Part shown: one piece after another, positions 32,712 to 41,171 of the stretch
How positions within the stretch are numbered: position 1 is the first letter of the stretch
Layout of the letters: each line of letters begins with the position of its first letter
Assembly: GCA_964390805.1 (NCBI GenBank)
Contig: CAYMKL010000015.1
Span: forward strand, 1 to 64,000
Direction of reading: 5' to 3'
Origin: CAYMKL01 sp964390805
Lineage (GTDB): Bacteria; Chloroflexota; Anaerolineae; VGOG01
Length of the DNA: 64,000 bases
Notes under the pieces: generated by a model
What the model saw: only the letters and a program-made list of their open reading frames with translations
What the model was told of the DNA's origin: nothing
Database searches by the model: none
Translations under genes and position numbers: made by a program

Positions 32712-34634
32712 ATGCGAAAGTCAATTCTGTTCTTTACGAGTCTGCTCGTGGCTTTGAGCTTGGTGCTCTCAGCCTGCGCCGCACCTACTCCCGAGATCAT
32801 CGAGAGGGAGGTGGTGGTCGAGAAGCCGGTGGTCCAGACCGTGGTGGTCGAGAAAGAAAAGGTCATCGAGAAGCCGGTGGTCGAGACCGTGGTGGTCGAG
32901 AAAGAGGTGCCGGTCGAGGTCGAGAAGGTCGTCGAGAAGGTCGTCAAGGAGACCATCGAGGTCGTGGTGGAGAAAGAGGTTATCGTCGAGGTCACACCGA
33001 AGCCCGTCGTGGTTGCTTACCCCCGCAACGAAACCCTTTACATCAGCGGAGCAGCGTGGGGCCCACCATCAGACTGGAACCCTTTCATCACCTGGAGCAA
33101 AGCAAACACATCGGCAACGGTTGGGCTGATCTATGAAACGCTGTTCATGTTCTCCCCGCTGACCGGTGAGTTGGTCCCCTTCCTCGCGGAGAGCGGTGGA
33201 TGGAGCGATGCCGATACCTATGAGCTAGAGCTCAGAGAGGGCCTCACCTGGCAGGACGGCCAACCGTTGACGGCTGCCGACGTTGCCTTCACCTACGAAC
33301 TGGGCACGCAGTTTCCTGCGCTCGCAATCGCCAACGCGTGGACGGTGATGGGATTGGACAACATAACGGTAGTCGACGATCAGAACCTGCAGTTCGACTT
33401 TGTCGATCCCCTCTACCAGCAGTGGGACAACGCCCTCTGGCATGACGCGATCGTTCCCAAGCACCTTTGGGAGGACAGAACGGAAGAGGAGGTCACCAGT
33501 GGAGCCAATGAGAATCCTGTTGGCTCCGGGGCCTACACGTATCAGGCACACAGCGAAGATAGAAACGTGTGGGTGAGAAACGAGGACTGGTGGGGAATCG
33601 ACGTGTTTGGCAAACCCGCTCCCAAGCGGATCGTGGACATTCGCTATGCCAGCAACAACGTTGCTCTCGGTGCGGTTGTCAAGGGCGAACTCGACCTGAG
33701 CAACAACTTCCTGCCGGGCATCGCCACGCTGTCAGAGAAGGGCTACGTGACTACGTACTTTGAGGGACCCCCGTACATGCTCTCTGCCAATACGGCCGTT
33801 TTGTTCTTGAATACGACGAAACCGCCGATGGATGATCCGGCTTTCAGAAGGGCACTTGCCTTCGCCATCAAGGTCGACGACATCGTCAACGTCGCCTACG
33901 CCAACCTGGTCAAGGCTGCCAGTCCGACCGCTCTTCTGCCCACTCTGAGCCAGTACGTGGACCAGGATGTGGTTGATGAGCTAGGTTACTATTATGACCC
34001 GGCTCAAACCGCAGCAATCCTGGAAGACGCCGGATACACGAAGGGCGCCGATGGCTTCTACACAGCGACGGATGGCTCCGCGATCGAACTGGAGGTTACC
34101 TGCCCGTTTGGATGGACAGACTGGATGGAGGCCATCGCGGTCATCGCCAATAGCGCCCAAGAGGCAGGGATCAACATCCAGGCGGCAACCCCGGACTATG
34201 GCGCGTGGAACACTGCCCTCACGACCGGCACGTTCGACATGACGCTGAACAACTGGGCAGACCTGAGCAACACCCCATGGACGGTGTATAACCTCTTGTT
34301 CGACCACCCGATCAAAGAGATCATGGGCAGCGGCAACTTTGGCCGGTACGACGACCAGGAGATGTTCGATCTGGTGGATGCAATGGCCGCGTTCCCCATG
34401 GATGATGTGGAGGGGCTGAAGGCCGCCTGTTCAGCCATTCAACAGAAAATGTTGACAGACATGCCCATGATTCCGCTTTGGTACAACGGTATGTGGGCCC
34501 AGTACAGCAGCGCGGTCTGGACGAACTGGCCGACAGACGGAAACAACGAGCCCAGCCGCCTTCCCTGCAGTTGGCATCCATACTTCTCAATGGGTGGTCT
34601 CCTGACGCTCATTGAGCTGGAGCTGGTTGAGTGA
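32712..34634 (+). CDS. Solute-binding lipoprotein, family 5 (oligopeptide/oligosaccharide type)
   Basis: 640 residues from ATG 32712 (AAGGAGGA upstream). A lipoprotein signal peptide ends in LSAC (about residue 22). A spacer of about 75 residues follows, made of repeats of VVEKEV / VVEKPVVETV. The family 5 binding domain runs from about 105 to 640 (WNPFITWSKANTSATVGLIY, LREGLTWQDGQPLTAADVAF, DPAFRRALAFAIKVDDI). Homologous transporters in Thermotoga import beta-mannosides and cello-oligosaccharides rather than peptides, and the enzymes downstream suggest the same here. It is the first gene of the transporter operon. A strong stem-loop (34670-34738) separates it from the permeases. Confidence 0.9.
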   Translation: MRKSILFFTSLLVALSLVLSACAAPTPEIIEREVVVEKPVVQTVVVEKEKVIEKPVVETVVVEKEVPVEVEKVVEKVVKETIEVVVEKEVIVEVTPKPVVVAYPRNETLYISGAAWGPPSDWNPFITWSKANTSATVGLIYETLFMFSPLTGELVPFLAESGGWSDADTYELELREGLTWQDGQPLTAADVAFTYELGTQFPALAIANAWTVMGLDNITVVDDQNLQFDFVDPLYQQWDNALWHDAIVPKHLWEDRTEEEVTSGANENPVGSGAYTYQAHSEDRNVWVRNEDWWGIDVFGKPAPKRIVDIRYASNNVALGAVVKGELDLSNNFLPGIATLSEKGYVTTYFEGPPYMLSANTAVLFLNTTKPPMDDPAFRRALAFAIKVDDIVNVAYANLVKAASPTALLPTLSQYVDQDVVDELGYYYDPAQTAAILEDAGYTKGADGFYTATDGSAIELEVTCPFGWTDWMEAIAVIANSAQEAGINIQAATPDYGAWNTALTTGTFDMTLNNWADLSNTPWTVYNLLFDHPIKEIMGSGNFGRYDDQEMFDLVDAMAAFPMDDVEGLKAACSAIQQKMLTDMPMIPLWYNGMWAQYSSAVWTNWPTDGNNEPSRLPCSWHPYFSMGGLLTLIELELVE

Positions 34635-34669
34635 ACAGGTCGGAGTTGGTACGGTAAGACTGTTCAACC

Positions 34670-34738
34670 ACCGCCCCTCCTTCGCCCCCCTCAATCCCCC
34701 CAAGATTGGGGGGATTGAGGGGGGAGGGGAGGGGCGGT
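34670..34738 (+). repeat. Long stem-loop between binding-protein and permease genes
   Basis: Arms rich in C then G (accgcccctcc ... ccccctcaatcccccc / ggggggattgaggggg ... ggaggggcggt) form a nearly continuous hairpin. No U-run follows. Such structures after binding-protein genes often protect the upstream mRNA and lower expression of the permeases. Confidence 0.75.
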
Positions 34739-34771
34739 GTTCTTGTAGCCTTCCCGTAGGGAGGTGTTAGT

Positions 34772-35764
34772 ATGAGACGCTATTTCGGGAGAAAACTACT
34801 CATTTACATCCTCACGTTCTTCCTTGCGGTGACCATAGACTGGTTGATCCCGCGCTTCATGCCCGGCAATCCTGTTCAGACGATGTTGTCAAGGGCCATG
34901 CTGCGAGCTGAGGCTCTTGAGGTGATGCGCGGTTATTACACGAGAGCCTTTGGATTGGATCTCCCCATCTGGCAACAGTACCTCAACTTCTGGGTCGCCC
35001 TGTTCCATGGTGACCTTGGGATCAGTGTATATATGTTTCCAACGCCTGTGGTCAAGGTACTCATGCGTGCCGTACCCTATGACCTCTTTCTTCTGATTCC
35101 CTCGATCCTGTTGAGCTGGTACGCGGGCAACAAATTCGGTGCTTACGCGGCACGATCCAAGTGGCTTGATAACACCATATCGCCGCTCGGCTATGTCCTC
35201 ACGGCGACTCCCTACATGTGGCTCGGCATCTTGCTCGCCTGGTTCTTTGGGATTGTCCTGGACATTTTCCCGATTGCCGGTGCGTACAGCTTTGCGATGG
35301 CGCCCCATCTCTCGTGGGCCTTCATCGGGAGTGTCCTGAAGCACTGGTTCTTACCCTTTGCCTCTCTCTTCCTGGTGAAGTTTGGTGGTTGGGCGATTGG
35401 GATGAGGAACATGATCATTTACGAGCTCGAGGCGGATTATTCCCACTACCTCGAAGCACTCGGAGCGCCCAGAAAACTGGTCAGAAAGTACGCCTTCAGA
35501 AACGCCATCCTTCCTCAGATCACCGGGCTATCGCTTGACCTTGGTGTTATCGTTGCTGGCGCCCTGGTAACAGAAGTCGTGTTTTCGTACCCCGGAATCG
35601 GCTACCTGCTTCTTGCTGCTATCCAGAATCAGGATTACTTCCTCATCCAGGGATGCTTCCTCTTCATCATCCTCGGCGTGTTGATCGCCAACTTCGCTAT
35701 TGATATCGCTTACGTCATCATTGATCCGAGAACGCGAAGAGGCATGACAGGTGAAACCGCATGA
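34772..35764 (+). CDS. ABC permease, DppB/OppB type
   Basis: 330 residues with six predicted membrane segments (about 8-28, 105-125, 135-165, 185-210, 255-280, 295-315). The family EAA loop appears as YLEALGAPRKLVRKYAFRNA, which contacts the ATPases. GGGAGGTG precedes ATG 34772. It overlaps the next permease gene by four bases (ATGA), so translation is coupled. Confidence 0.93.
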   Translation: MRRYFGRKLLIYILTFFLAVTIDWLIPRFMPGNPVQTMLSRAMLRAEALEVMRGYYTRAFGLDLPIWQQYLNFWVALFHGDLGISVYMFPTPVVKVLMRAVPYDLFLLIPSILLSWYAGNKFGAYAARSKWLDNTISPLGYVLTATPYMWLGILLAWFFGIVLDIFPIAGAYSFAMAPHLSWAFIGSVLKHWFLPFASLFLVKFGGWAIGMRNMIIYELEADYSHYLEALGAPRKLVRKYAFRNAILPQITGLSLDLGVIVAGALVTEVVFSYPGIGYLLLAAIQNQDYFLIQGCFLFIILGVLIANFAIDIAYVIIDPRTRRGMTGETA

Positions 35765-36621
35765 AGAAAGATAAAAAGATAAACGAGTTGCTCTACTTTG
35801 CCCTCAGAAACAAGAAACTGCGGGTTGGGCTAATCATCGTCCTTTTCTTCCTTGTACTCTCATTCATCGGCCCAGCGCTCACGCATAACAAACCATTTGC
35901 TTACGTGAATCCTGGTGGTGCTGAACCGCCATCATCCGAATACTGGTTTGGGACGACGTTTTTTGGACAGGATGTCTTTGCACAGTTTGCACACGGCCTC
36001 CGGGCGACCTTCCTCGTAGGAGTCATCGGTGGAGGACTTGGCACCCTCATAGGAATACTGGTTGGTTTCACTGCCGGCTATCGCGGCGGGATTGTGGATG
36101 AAACACTCAATGCACTCACGAACATCGTTCTGGTCATTCCAACGACGGCAGTGCTTCTCATTATTGCGGCCTATCTTGAGGTGCGGAGCATTCTCATGGA
36201 GTCCATCCTTATCGGGTTTACAGCCTGGCCCTGGGCGGCGAGAGCCATCCGGGCCCAGACTTTTTCTTTGCGCACCAGAGAGTTCGTTGATCTCGCCAGG
36301 ATGAGCGGGATGAAATCAGCAAAGATTATCCTGACAGAGATTGCGCCGAATATGATGTCCTATCTGGTCATGACCTTCATCCTCCAGTTTGGCGGAGCGA
36401 TCCTGAATGCGGCCACACTGGATTTCATCGGACTCGGCCCGACAAACGCGGTTTCGCTTGGGCTGATGATGCAGATTGCGGTCCTCTGGGGCGCTCTTCA
36501 GCTTGGTTCGTGGTGGTGGTTTGTTCCACCGGGCCTTGCGATCACGGCCATCGTTGGAGCGTTATACGTCATGAACGTTGGACTGGACGAAGTCTTCAAC
36601 CCCAAGCTCAGGGAGATGTGA
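35761..36621 (+). CDS. ABC permease, DppC/OppC type
   Basis: 286 residues, five to six membrane segments. A typical N-terminal segment (LRVGLIIVLFFLVLSFIGPAL) is followed by the 'YWFGTTFFGQDVFAQFAHG' loop and an EAA loop (FVDLARMSGMKSAKIILTEI). Paired with the preceding permease. Four bases separate it from the first ATPase start. Confidence 0.93.
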   Translation: MKKDKKINELLYFALRNKKLRVGLIIVLFFLVLSFIGPALTHNKPFAYVNPGGAEPPSSEYWFGTTFFGQDVFAQFAHGLRATFLVGVIGGGLGTLIGILVGFTAGYRGGIVDETLNALTNIVLVIPTTAVLLIIAAYLEVRSILMESILIGFTAWPWAARAIRAQTFSLRTREFVDLARMSGMKSAKIILTEIAPNMMSYLVMTFILQFGGAILNAATLDFIGLGPTNAVSLGLMMQIAVLWGALQLGSWWWFVPPGLAITAIVGALYVMNVGLDEVFNPKLREM

Positions 36622-36625
36622 ACAC

Positions 36626-37594
36626 ATGGGTTTACAAGTAGAGAACCTCAGAGTCTATTATCAAACCCTGCATGGGGATGTCAAGGCACTGGAGGGCGCA
36701 ACATTCACCGTCGAGGGTGGGGAAATCATGGGGCTGGCGGGCGAATCGGGCTGCGGAAAGACCACGCTGGCTAACAGCCTGATCCGCTTGACCCCGCCCC
36801 TGAGATTCGTCGAGGGCCGTGTGACCCTCGACAACGAGGAGCTGCCCGTCTGGGACATGGAGAGGATGAACAAGTTCAGGTTCGAGAAGATATCCATCAT
36901 ACCGCAGTACGCTATGAACGCCATGAATCCGACGCGGAAGATCGGGAAGATGACATCAGAACTTCTCGAATCCAGAAAGGTCAGCTTCAGAACCATGCTG
37001 CCTGAGCTAAAGAGGAGACTGGATCTGGTTGAGTTGTCCCACGATGTGCTGGACATGTACCCCATAGAGCTGTCGGGCGGTATGAAGCAGAGAATGGTGA
37101 TGGTTCTATCAACGTTGATGAACCCGTCACTGCTCATCGCAGACGAGATCACCTCGGCGCTCGATGTGGCCAGCCAGAAGGCTGTCGCCGAGATGCTGGT
37201 CGAATTTCGGGACCGGGAATGTTGTCATAGCGTGATTCTCATAACCCATGACATCTCGATTCTGTATCAGATCGCTGACAGCATCATGGTCATGTATGCA
37301 GGGCAGTTGGCGGAGAAAGCCTCCACCGAGGTGGTCATCAATTCCCCCCGGCATCCGTATACGAAGCTGTTGATTGCCTCCTTACCGAAAGTCGGAGTGA
37401 AGCATGCCGAGAAACGGCTGATGGGCATTCCCGGCAGCCCTCCGTTGCTGCTCGACCCTCCGATCGGATGTCGCTTCAGAGAACGTTGTCCCGTCGCTTT
37501 TGACAGGTGCCTGGATGTGCCCCCGTTCATCGAAATCGAAAAGGGCCACTTCGTTGCTTGCTGGAAGGAGTTCGGAACGAATGCTCAAGCTTGA
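36626..37594 (+). CDS. ABC ATPase, DppD/OppD type
   Basis: 322 residues from ATG 36626, right after the permease stop. Walker A GESGCGKTT, signature LSGGMKQRM, Walker B LLIADEITSALD and the oligopeptide-transporter C-terminal extension with four cysteines (GCRFRERCPVAFDRC and HFVACW), which in DppD proteins can bind an iron-sulfur cluster. Its 3' end overlaps the next gene by 14 bases. Confidence 0.93.
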   Translation: MGLQVENLRVYYQTLHGDVKALEGATFTVEGGEIMGLAGESGCGKTTLANSLIRLTPPLRFVEGRVTLDNEELPVWDMERMNKFRFEKISIIPQYAMNAMNPTRKIGKMTSELLESRKVSFRTMLPELKRRLDLVELSHDVLDMYPIELSGGMKQRMVMVLSTLMNPSLLIADEITSALDVASQKAVAEMLVEFRDRECCHSVILITHDISILYQIADSIMVMYAGQLAEKASTEVVINSPRHPYTKLLIASLPKVGVKHAEKRLMGIPGSPPLLLDPPIGCRFRERCPVAFDRCLDVPPFIEIEKGHFVACWKEFGTNAQA

Positions 37595-38534
37595 CGGAGT
37601 ATCAAAGGTCTACAAGGTTGGAACGTTCGGAGGGAAGGAACTCCGCGCAGTCAGCAACGTCAGCTTCGATGTTAAGGATGGAGAAGTAGTCTCCTTAATT
37701 GGTGAGAGCGGAAGCGGAAAGACCACCATCGGGAAAATGATCTTACGTCTCATCTCGATAAGCTCGGGTGCGATTATACTCAACGGAGTTGACATTTCCA
37801 CCCTTGAAGGAGGCGAACTTAAAGAGTACTATCGGAATGTACAGGGTGTTTTCCAGGATCCGTTTAGTTCGTATAACCCGATCTTCAAGGCGGATCGGGT
37901 TTTCAGGATGATTCAGGAAGAGTTTTATCCGGAGATGAGGGGCCGGGAATGGAACGACAAGGTAGAGAGCACATTGGAGGCTGTGGGTCTGAATCCTGAT
38001 GACGTCTTGAATAAGTTTCCCCACCAGCTCAGCGGTGGGCAGCTTCAACGCTTTCTCATTGCCCGCGCGCTGCTGCTAGACATTCAGTTTCTCGTGGCAG
38101 ATGAGATTATCAGTATGCTCGATGCATCCAGACGAATAGACGTTCTCAACTTGCTGGCAGACCTCAAGTCCCGGGGCCTATCTATCCTTTTCATCACGCA
38201 TGATCTCTCACTGGGGTACTACATCAGCGAGAGAGCGGTGATTCTCTATCGGGGACGTGTGGCGGAGATGGGCGCGACAGAGAAGCTATACGACAATCCA
38301 CTGCATCCATATACAAAGATGCTGATGGCTTCCGTTCCACGCCTGGATAGGAAATGGGAGGAGGCGGGGATCGAGCTAAGAGGACAGCAGGCAGAGCTTA
38401 CCAGTGGCTGTGCCTACTACGAAAGGTGTCCAGCCGCATTCAAGAATGAAGGTTGTCAGAGACAGAGTCCCACGCTGATAGAGGTGGGGGGCGATCATTT
38501 CGTGGCGTGTGGCCGCTATGCGGAGAGGGAGTAG
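37581..38534 (+). CDS. ABC ATPase, DppF/OppF type
   Basis: 317 residues from ATG 37581 (AAGGAG upstream). Walker A GESGSGKTT, signature LSGGQLQRF, Walker B FLVADEIISMLD. The C-terminal extension again has four cysteines (GCAYYERCPAAFKNEGC and HFVACG). It completes a five-gene importer. The GH130 gene starts 3 bases after its stop, which ties transport to intracellular phosphorolysis. Confidence 0.93.
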   Translation: MLKLDGVSKVYKVGTFGGKELRAVSNVSFDVKDGEVVSLIGESGSGKTTIGKMILRLISISSGAIILNGVDISTLEGGELKEYYRNVQGVFQDPFSSYNPIFKADRVFRMIQEEFYPEMRGREWNDKVESTLEAVGLNPDDVLNKFPHQLSGGQLQRFLIARALLLDIQFLVADEIISMLDASRRIDVLNLLADLKSRGLSILFITHDLSLGYYISERAVILYRGRVAEMGATEKLYDNPLHPYTKMLMASVPRLDRKWEEAGIELRGQQAELTSGCAYYERCPAAFKNEGCQRQSPTLIEVGGDHFVACGRYAERE

Positions 38535-38537
38535 GGA

Positions 38538-39551
38538 ATGTCCAAGGCAGAGATCATTGGTCCCGAACTGCCCAACATTCCCTGGGAAGAACGCTCTCCT
38601 CAGTGCAACGAAGTCGTCTGGCGCTACTCGAAGAATCCCGTTATCCCGCGAGATCTGATCCCCTCATCCAACAGCATCTTCAACTCGGCAGTGGTGCCGT
38701 ATCCTTGTGGTGAGCGAAGTCGAACCAAGGGTGAGTTCCGCGGAGTCTTTCGCTGCGACGACAAACGCCGAGTCATGCAGCTTCACGCCGGACGCAGCAA
38801 GGATGGGCTGAATTGGGAGATTGACAACGAGCGCATCCAGTTCCAACCCGCCGAAGGCTTCGAACCGATGGAGTGGGGCTACGGTTACGACCCGCGCGTC
38901 TGCTGGATCGAGGATCGTTACTACGTCACCTGGTGCAACAGCTTCGCGGGCTGGCCGACCATCGGGGTAGCTTACACCTACGATTTCGAGACTTTCTATC
39001 AGATGGAGAATGCCTTCTTGCCCTTCAACCGCAACGGCGTCCTGTTCCCGCGCCGAATCAATGGCAATTTCGCCATGCTCAGCCGCCCCAGCGATCGGGG
39101 ACACACACCGTTTGGGGACATCTACTACTCCGAAAGCCCCGACATGACCTATTGGGGCAAGCACCGATTGGTCATGCGACCCGCCGGCGGCTGGCAGAGC
39201 ACCAAGATTGGCGCCGGCCCCATCCCCATTGAAACCACCGAGGGCTGGCTGATGATCTACCACGGGGTGCTGACCTCCTGTAATGGCTTCGTCTACTCGA
39301 TGGGCGCTGCGCTGCTGGATATCCACCAGCCCTGGAAGGTGCTCTACCGCACCGAACCGTATCTGCTGCATCCCAAGGAAATCTACGAGCAGGTTGGCGA
39401 CGTACCCAACGTGGCTTTCCCCTGCGCCGCCCTGACCGATGCCGCCAGCGGTCGGATTGCCATCTACTACGGCGGGGCTGACACGGTGACCTGTCTGGCC
39501 TTTGCGAAACTCGATGAGTTAGTTGATTTCATTAAGGAGAATTCTCTCTGA
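38538..39551 (+). CDS. GH130 glycoside phosphorylase (mannoside phosphorylase-like)
   Basis: 337 residues, no signal peptide. The five-bladed propeller family shows FNSAVVPYPCG, GYDPRVCWIEDRYYVTWC with the likely catalytic Asp118, GVLFPRRINGNFAMLSRPSD, the phosphate-binding stretch STKIGAGPIPIETTEGWLM, IYHGV, and CLAFAKLDELVDFI. GH130 enzymes cleave beta-mannosides with phosphate to give mannose-1-phosphate. Subfamily and acceptor (mannosyl-glucose or mannobiose) cannot be fixed by eye. A fragment near residue 57 (CGERSRTKG) is encoded by ggtgagcgaagtcgaacc, a sequence like other repeats in this DNA. Cytosolic, last gene before a terminator. Confidence 0.88.
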   Translation: MSKAEIIGPELPNIPWEERSPQCNEVVWRYSKNPVIPRDLIPSSNSIFNSAVVPYPCGERSRTKGEFRGVFRCDDKRRVMQLHAGRSKDGLNWEIDNERIQFQPAEGFEPMEWGYGYDPRVCWIEDRYYVTWCNSFAGWPTIGVAYTYDFETFYQMENAFLPFNRNGVLFPRRINGNFAMLSRPSDRGHTPFGDIYYSESPDMTYWGKHRLVMRPAGGWQSTKIGAGPIPIETTEGWLMIYHGVLTSCNGFVYSMGAALLDIHQPWKVLYRTEPYLLHPKEIYEQVGDVPNVAFPCAALTDAASGRIAIYYGGADTVTCLAFAKLDELVDFIKENSL

Positions 39552-39627
39552 AGGACCAATGCGAAGGTCTGGCGCCTTGATGCCGGCCATCTGGCGGAGG
39601 GCAGTAGCCCTGAGCACGCTAACGATG

Positions 39628-39658
39628 GCGAGTGTGGTACCCTGCACACTCGCTTTTT
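39628..39658 (+). terminator. Rho-independent terminator after the GH130 gene
   Basis: Perfect 9-base arms gcgagtgtg (39628-39636) and cacactcgc (39645-39653) followed by ttttt. It separates the transporter/GH130 part from the rest of the locus. Confidence 0.85.
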
Positions 39659-39722
39659 CGCATTTTCACCATCTGGACAGGACAGCGGGGCAGCCATCTC
39701 TGAGCTGCGGCGGAGACGCGAA

Positions 39723-40052
39723 GTGCGTGGATTGAAGATCTGTGTCATCAACGGTGCCCTGCCCGATCTCCCTCCGGAATGCGTTGTGGAGTTGCCCTCG
39801 GTGATCAACGGGAGCGGCGCCCGAGCGATCCCTGTGGCCCCCATGCCTCCGGCGATACGAGTGCTGACCCAGGCTGTCAAGGCCTACGAGGAGCTGACCG
39901 TCCTGGCCGGAGCGGAGGGGGACGAGCAAGCGGCCTTGCAGGCTCTTCTGGCTCATCCATTGGTGACTTCCTTTGACGTGGCTCAGGGGCTCTGGGCGGC
40001 CATCAAGGAGGCCAACCGAGCTTACCTATCGCAGTTCGGGGGGAAGACATGA
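39723..40052 (+). pseudogene. C-terminal remnant of a GH4-family glycosidase
   Basis: 109 residues from GTG 39723. The sequence INGALPDLPPECVVELPSVI, GARAIPVAPMPPAIRVL and ALQALLAHPLVTSFDVAQGL matches the end of NAD-dependent GH4 enzymes (alpha-galactosidase / phospho-beta-glucosidase type: 'NGGAIPNLP-D-VVEVP'). The NAD-binding and catalytic parts are missing, and a terminator stands where the 5' part should be. It overlaps the kinase gene by four bases, as in an intact operon, so a once complete gene has lost its front. The fragment may still be translated. Confidence 0.7.
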
Positions 40053-41167
40053 GTCTCGTTAGATCCAAACTCGCTCAGCCTGGATCGCCAGATCCAGGCC
40101 AAAAGCGGGGATTTGACAATCCCCTCAGAGCGATTGTGGGGCCACTGGCTCTCGTTCTGGGCGTAGATGGTGGCGCAACCAAGACCTTCGCTCTGGTCGC
40201 CGACGCAAACGGCCACGTCCTGGGGTTTGGCCAGGGTGGGTCGGGCAACCACCAGGTGGCCGGGCTGGAGCCGGCCCTGGCCGAGATCAGACGATCCTCC
40301 GAGGAAGCCCTGGCTCAGGCCGGCACGTCTCCTCCTGTGGACTTCGGTTTCTTCGGCCTGGCCGGGGCCGACCTGCCCGTGGATTATGCTCTCCTGACCC
40401 CGGCCGTCGAGGGAATGGGTCTCGCGTGGCAGGTACGCATCAAGAACGATACGATGGTCGCCCTGCGAGCCGGCCTCAAGCGCAGTTGGGGTGTGGCCGT
40501 CATCTGTGGCACTGGCTTCAATGCGGGCGGCATCGGGCCCGACGGACAGGAGATCCAACTGCCGGGCCTGGGGGCGCTGTCGGGCGATTGGGGTGGGGGC
40601 GGCGACATCGCCCGGGAGGTGATCCGTCTCATCTGCCGTGCCTGGGACGGGCGCGGCCAACCCACCGTGCTGACGGAGATGGTTCTCACTGCCCTGGGGC
40701 TGCCTTCGGTGGAGGAGCTGATCTCCCAGCTCTACCAGAGCCAGTTCGCCTACTATCCCGGCCAGTTTGACCAACGCCGCCTCCTCGCCCTGGTGCCTCT
40801 CGTCTTCGAGGCAGCCTATGAAGGAGACCAGGTGGCTCAGAATCTCCTGGTGCGGGTGGGAACCGAGATGGGAACCACGGCCTACGCCATCATCAAGCGG
40901 TTGGGGTTGGAAACCACCGACGTGGAGGTGGTGCTGGGCGGCAGCGTGTTCAAGGGCAAGGGGCCGCTGCTGCTTGACACGATTACTCAAGTGGTGCACA
41001 CAGTAGCTCCCAGGGCCACCATCGTTCTCCCGGAGTTTGAGCCGGTGGTAGGGGCGGTTCTTCTGGCCCTGGAGAGTCTGGGAGTGGAGGTCAACGAGAC
41101 TGTCTACGCCAACGTGCGGGCCAGCCTGCCGGACGTGCTGAGGCCGGAGCGACTAGAGGGAGTATAG
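40049..41167 (+). CDS. BadF/BadG-type ATPase, N-acetylglucosamine-kinase-like sugar kinase
   Basis: 372 residues. The ASKHA fold shows phosphate 1 (LVLGVDGGATKTFALVAD), the FFGLAGADLPVD strand, IKNDTMVALRAG, the adenosine-binding VAVICGTGFNAGGIG and GDWGGGGDIAREVI, and a C-terminal VLGGSVFKGKGP. It likely phosphorylates a hexosamine or hexose from the imported oligosaccharide. The first 33 residues are not family sequence and include a stretch encoded by a palindromic repeat (40079-40098); a start at a later GTG (40134, IVGPLALVLGV) is possible. Confidence 0.85.
   Translation: MSLVRSKLAQPGSPDPGQKRGFDNPLRAIVGPLALVLGVDGGATKTFALVADANGHVLGFGQGGSGNHQVAGLEPALAEIRRSSEEALAQAGTSPPVDFGFFGLAGADLPVDYALLTPAVEGMGLAWQVRIKNDTMVALRAGLKRSWGVAVICGTGFNAGGIGPDGQEIQLPGLGALSGDWGGGGDIAREVIRLICRAWDGRGQPTVLTEMVLTALGLPSVEELISQLYQSQFAYYPGQFDQRRLLALVPLVFEAAYEGDQVAQNLLVRVGTEMGTTAYAIIKRLGLETTDVEVVLGGSVFKGKGPLLLDTITQVVHTVAPRATIVLPEFEPVVGAVLLALESLGVEVNETVYANVRASLPDVLRPERLEGV
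40079..40098. repeat. REP-like palindrome inside the kinase gene
   Basis: cctggatcgccagatccagg, a palindrome around gcca. The same core (ggatcgccagatcc) is found at 58254-58275. It encodes QPGSPDPG at the kinase N-terminus. Confidence 0.65.
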
Positions 41168-41171
41168 GCAA

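Noticed and set aside
32790..33000. Tandem DNA repeat as a regulatory element
   Set aside because: It is in frame and encodes the Lys/Glu/Val spacer of the binding lipoprotein; the same spacer is encoded at 57255-57460.
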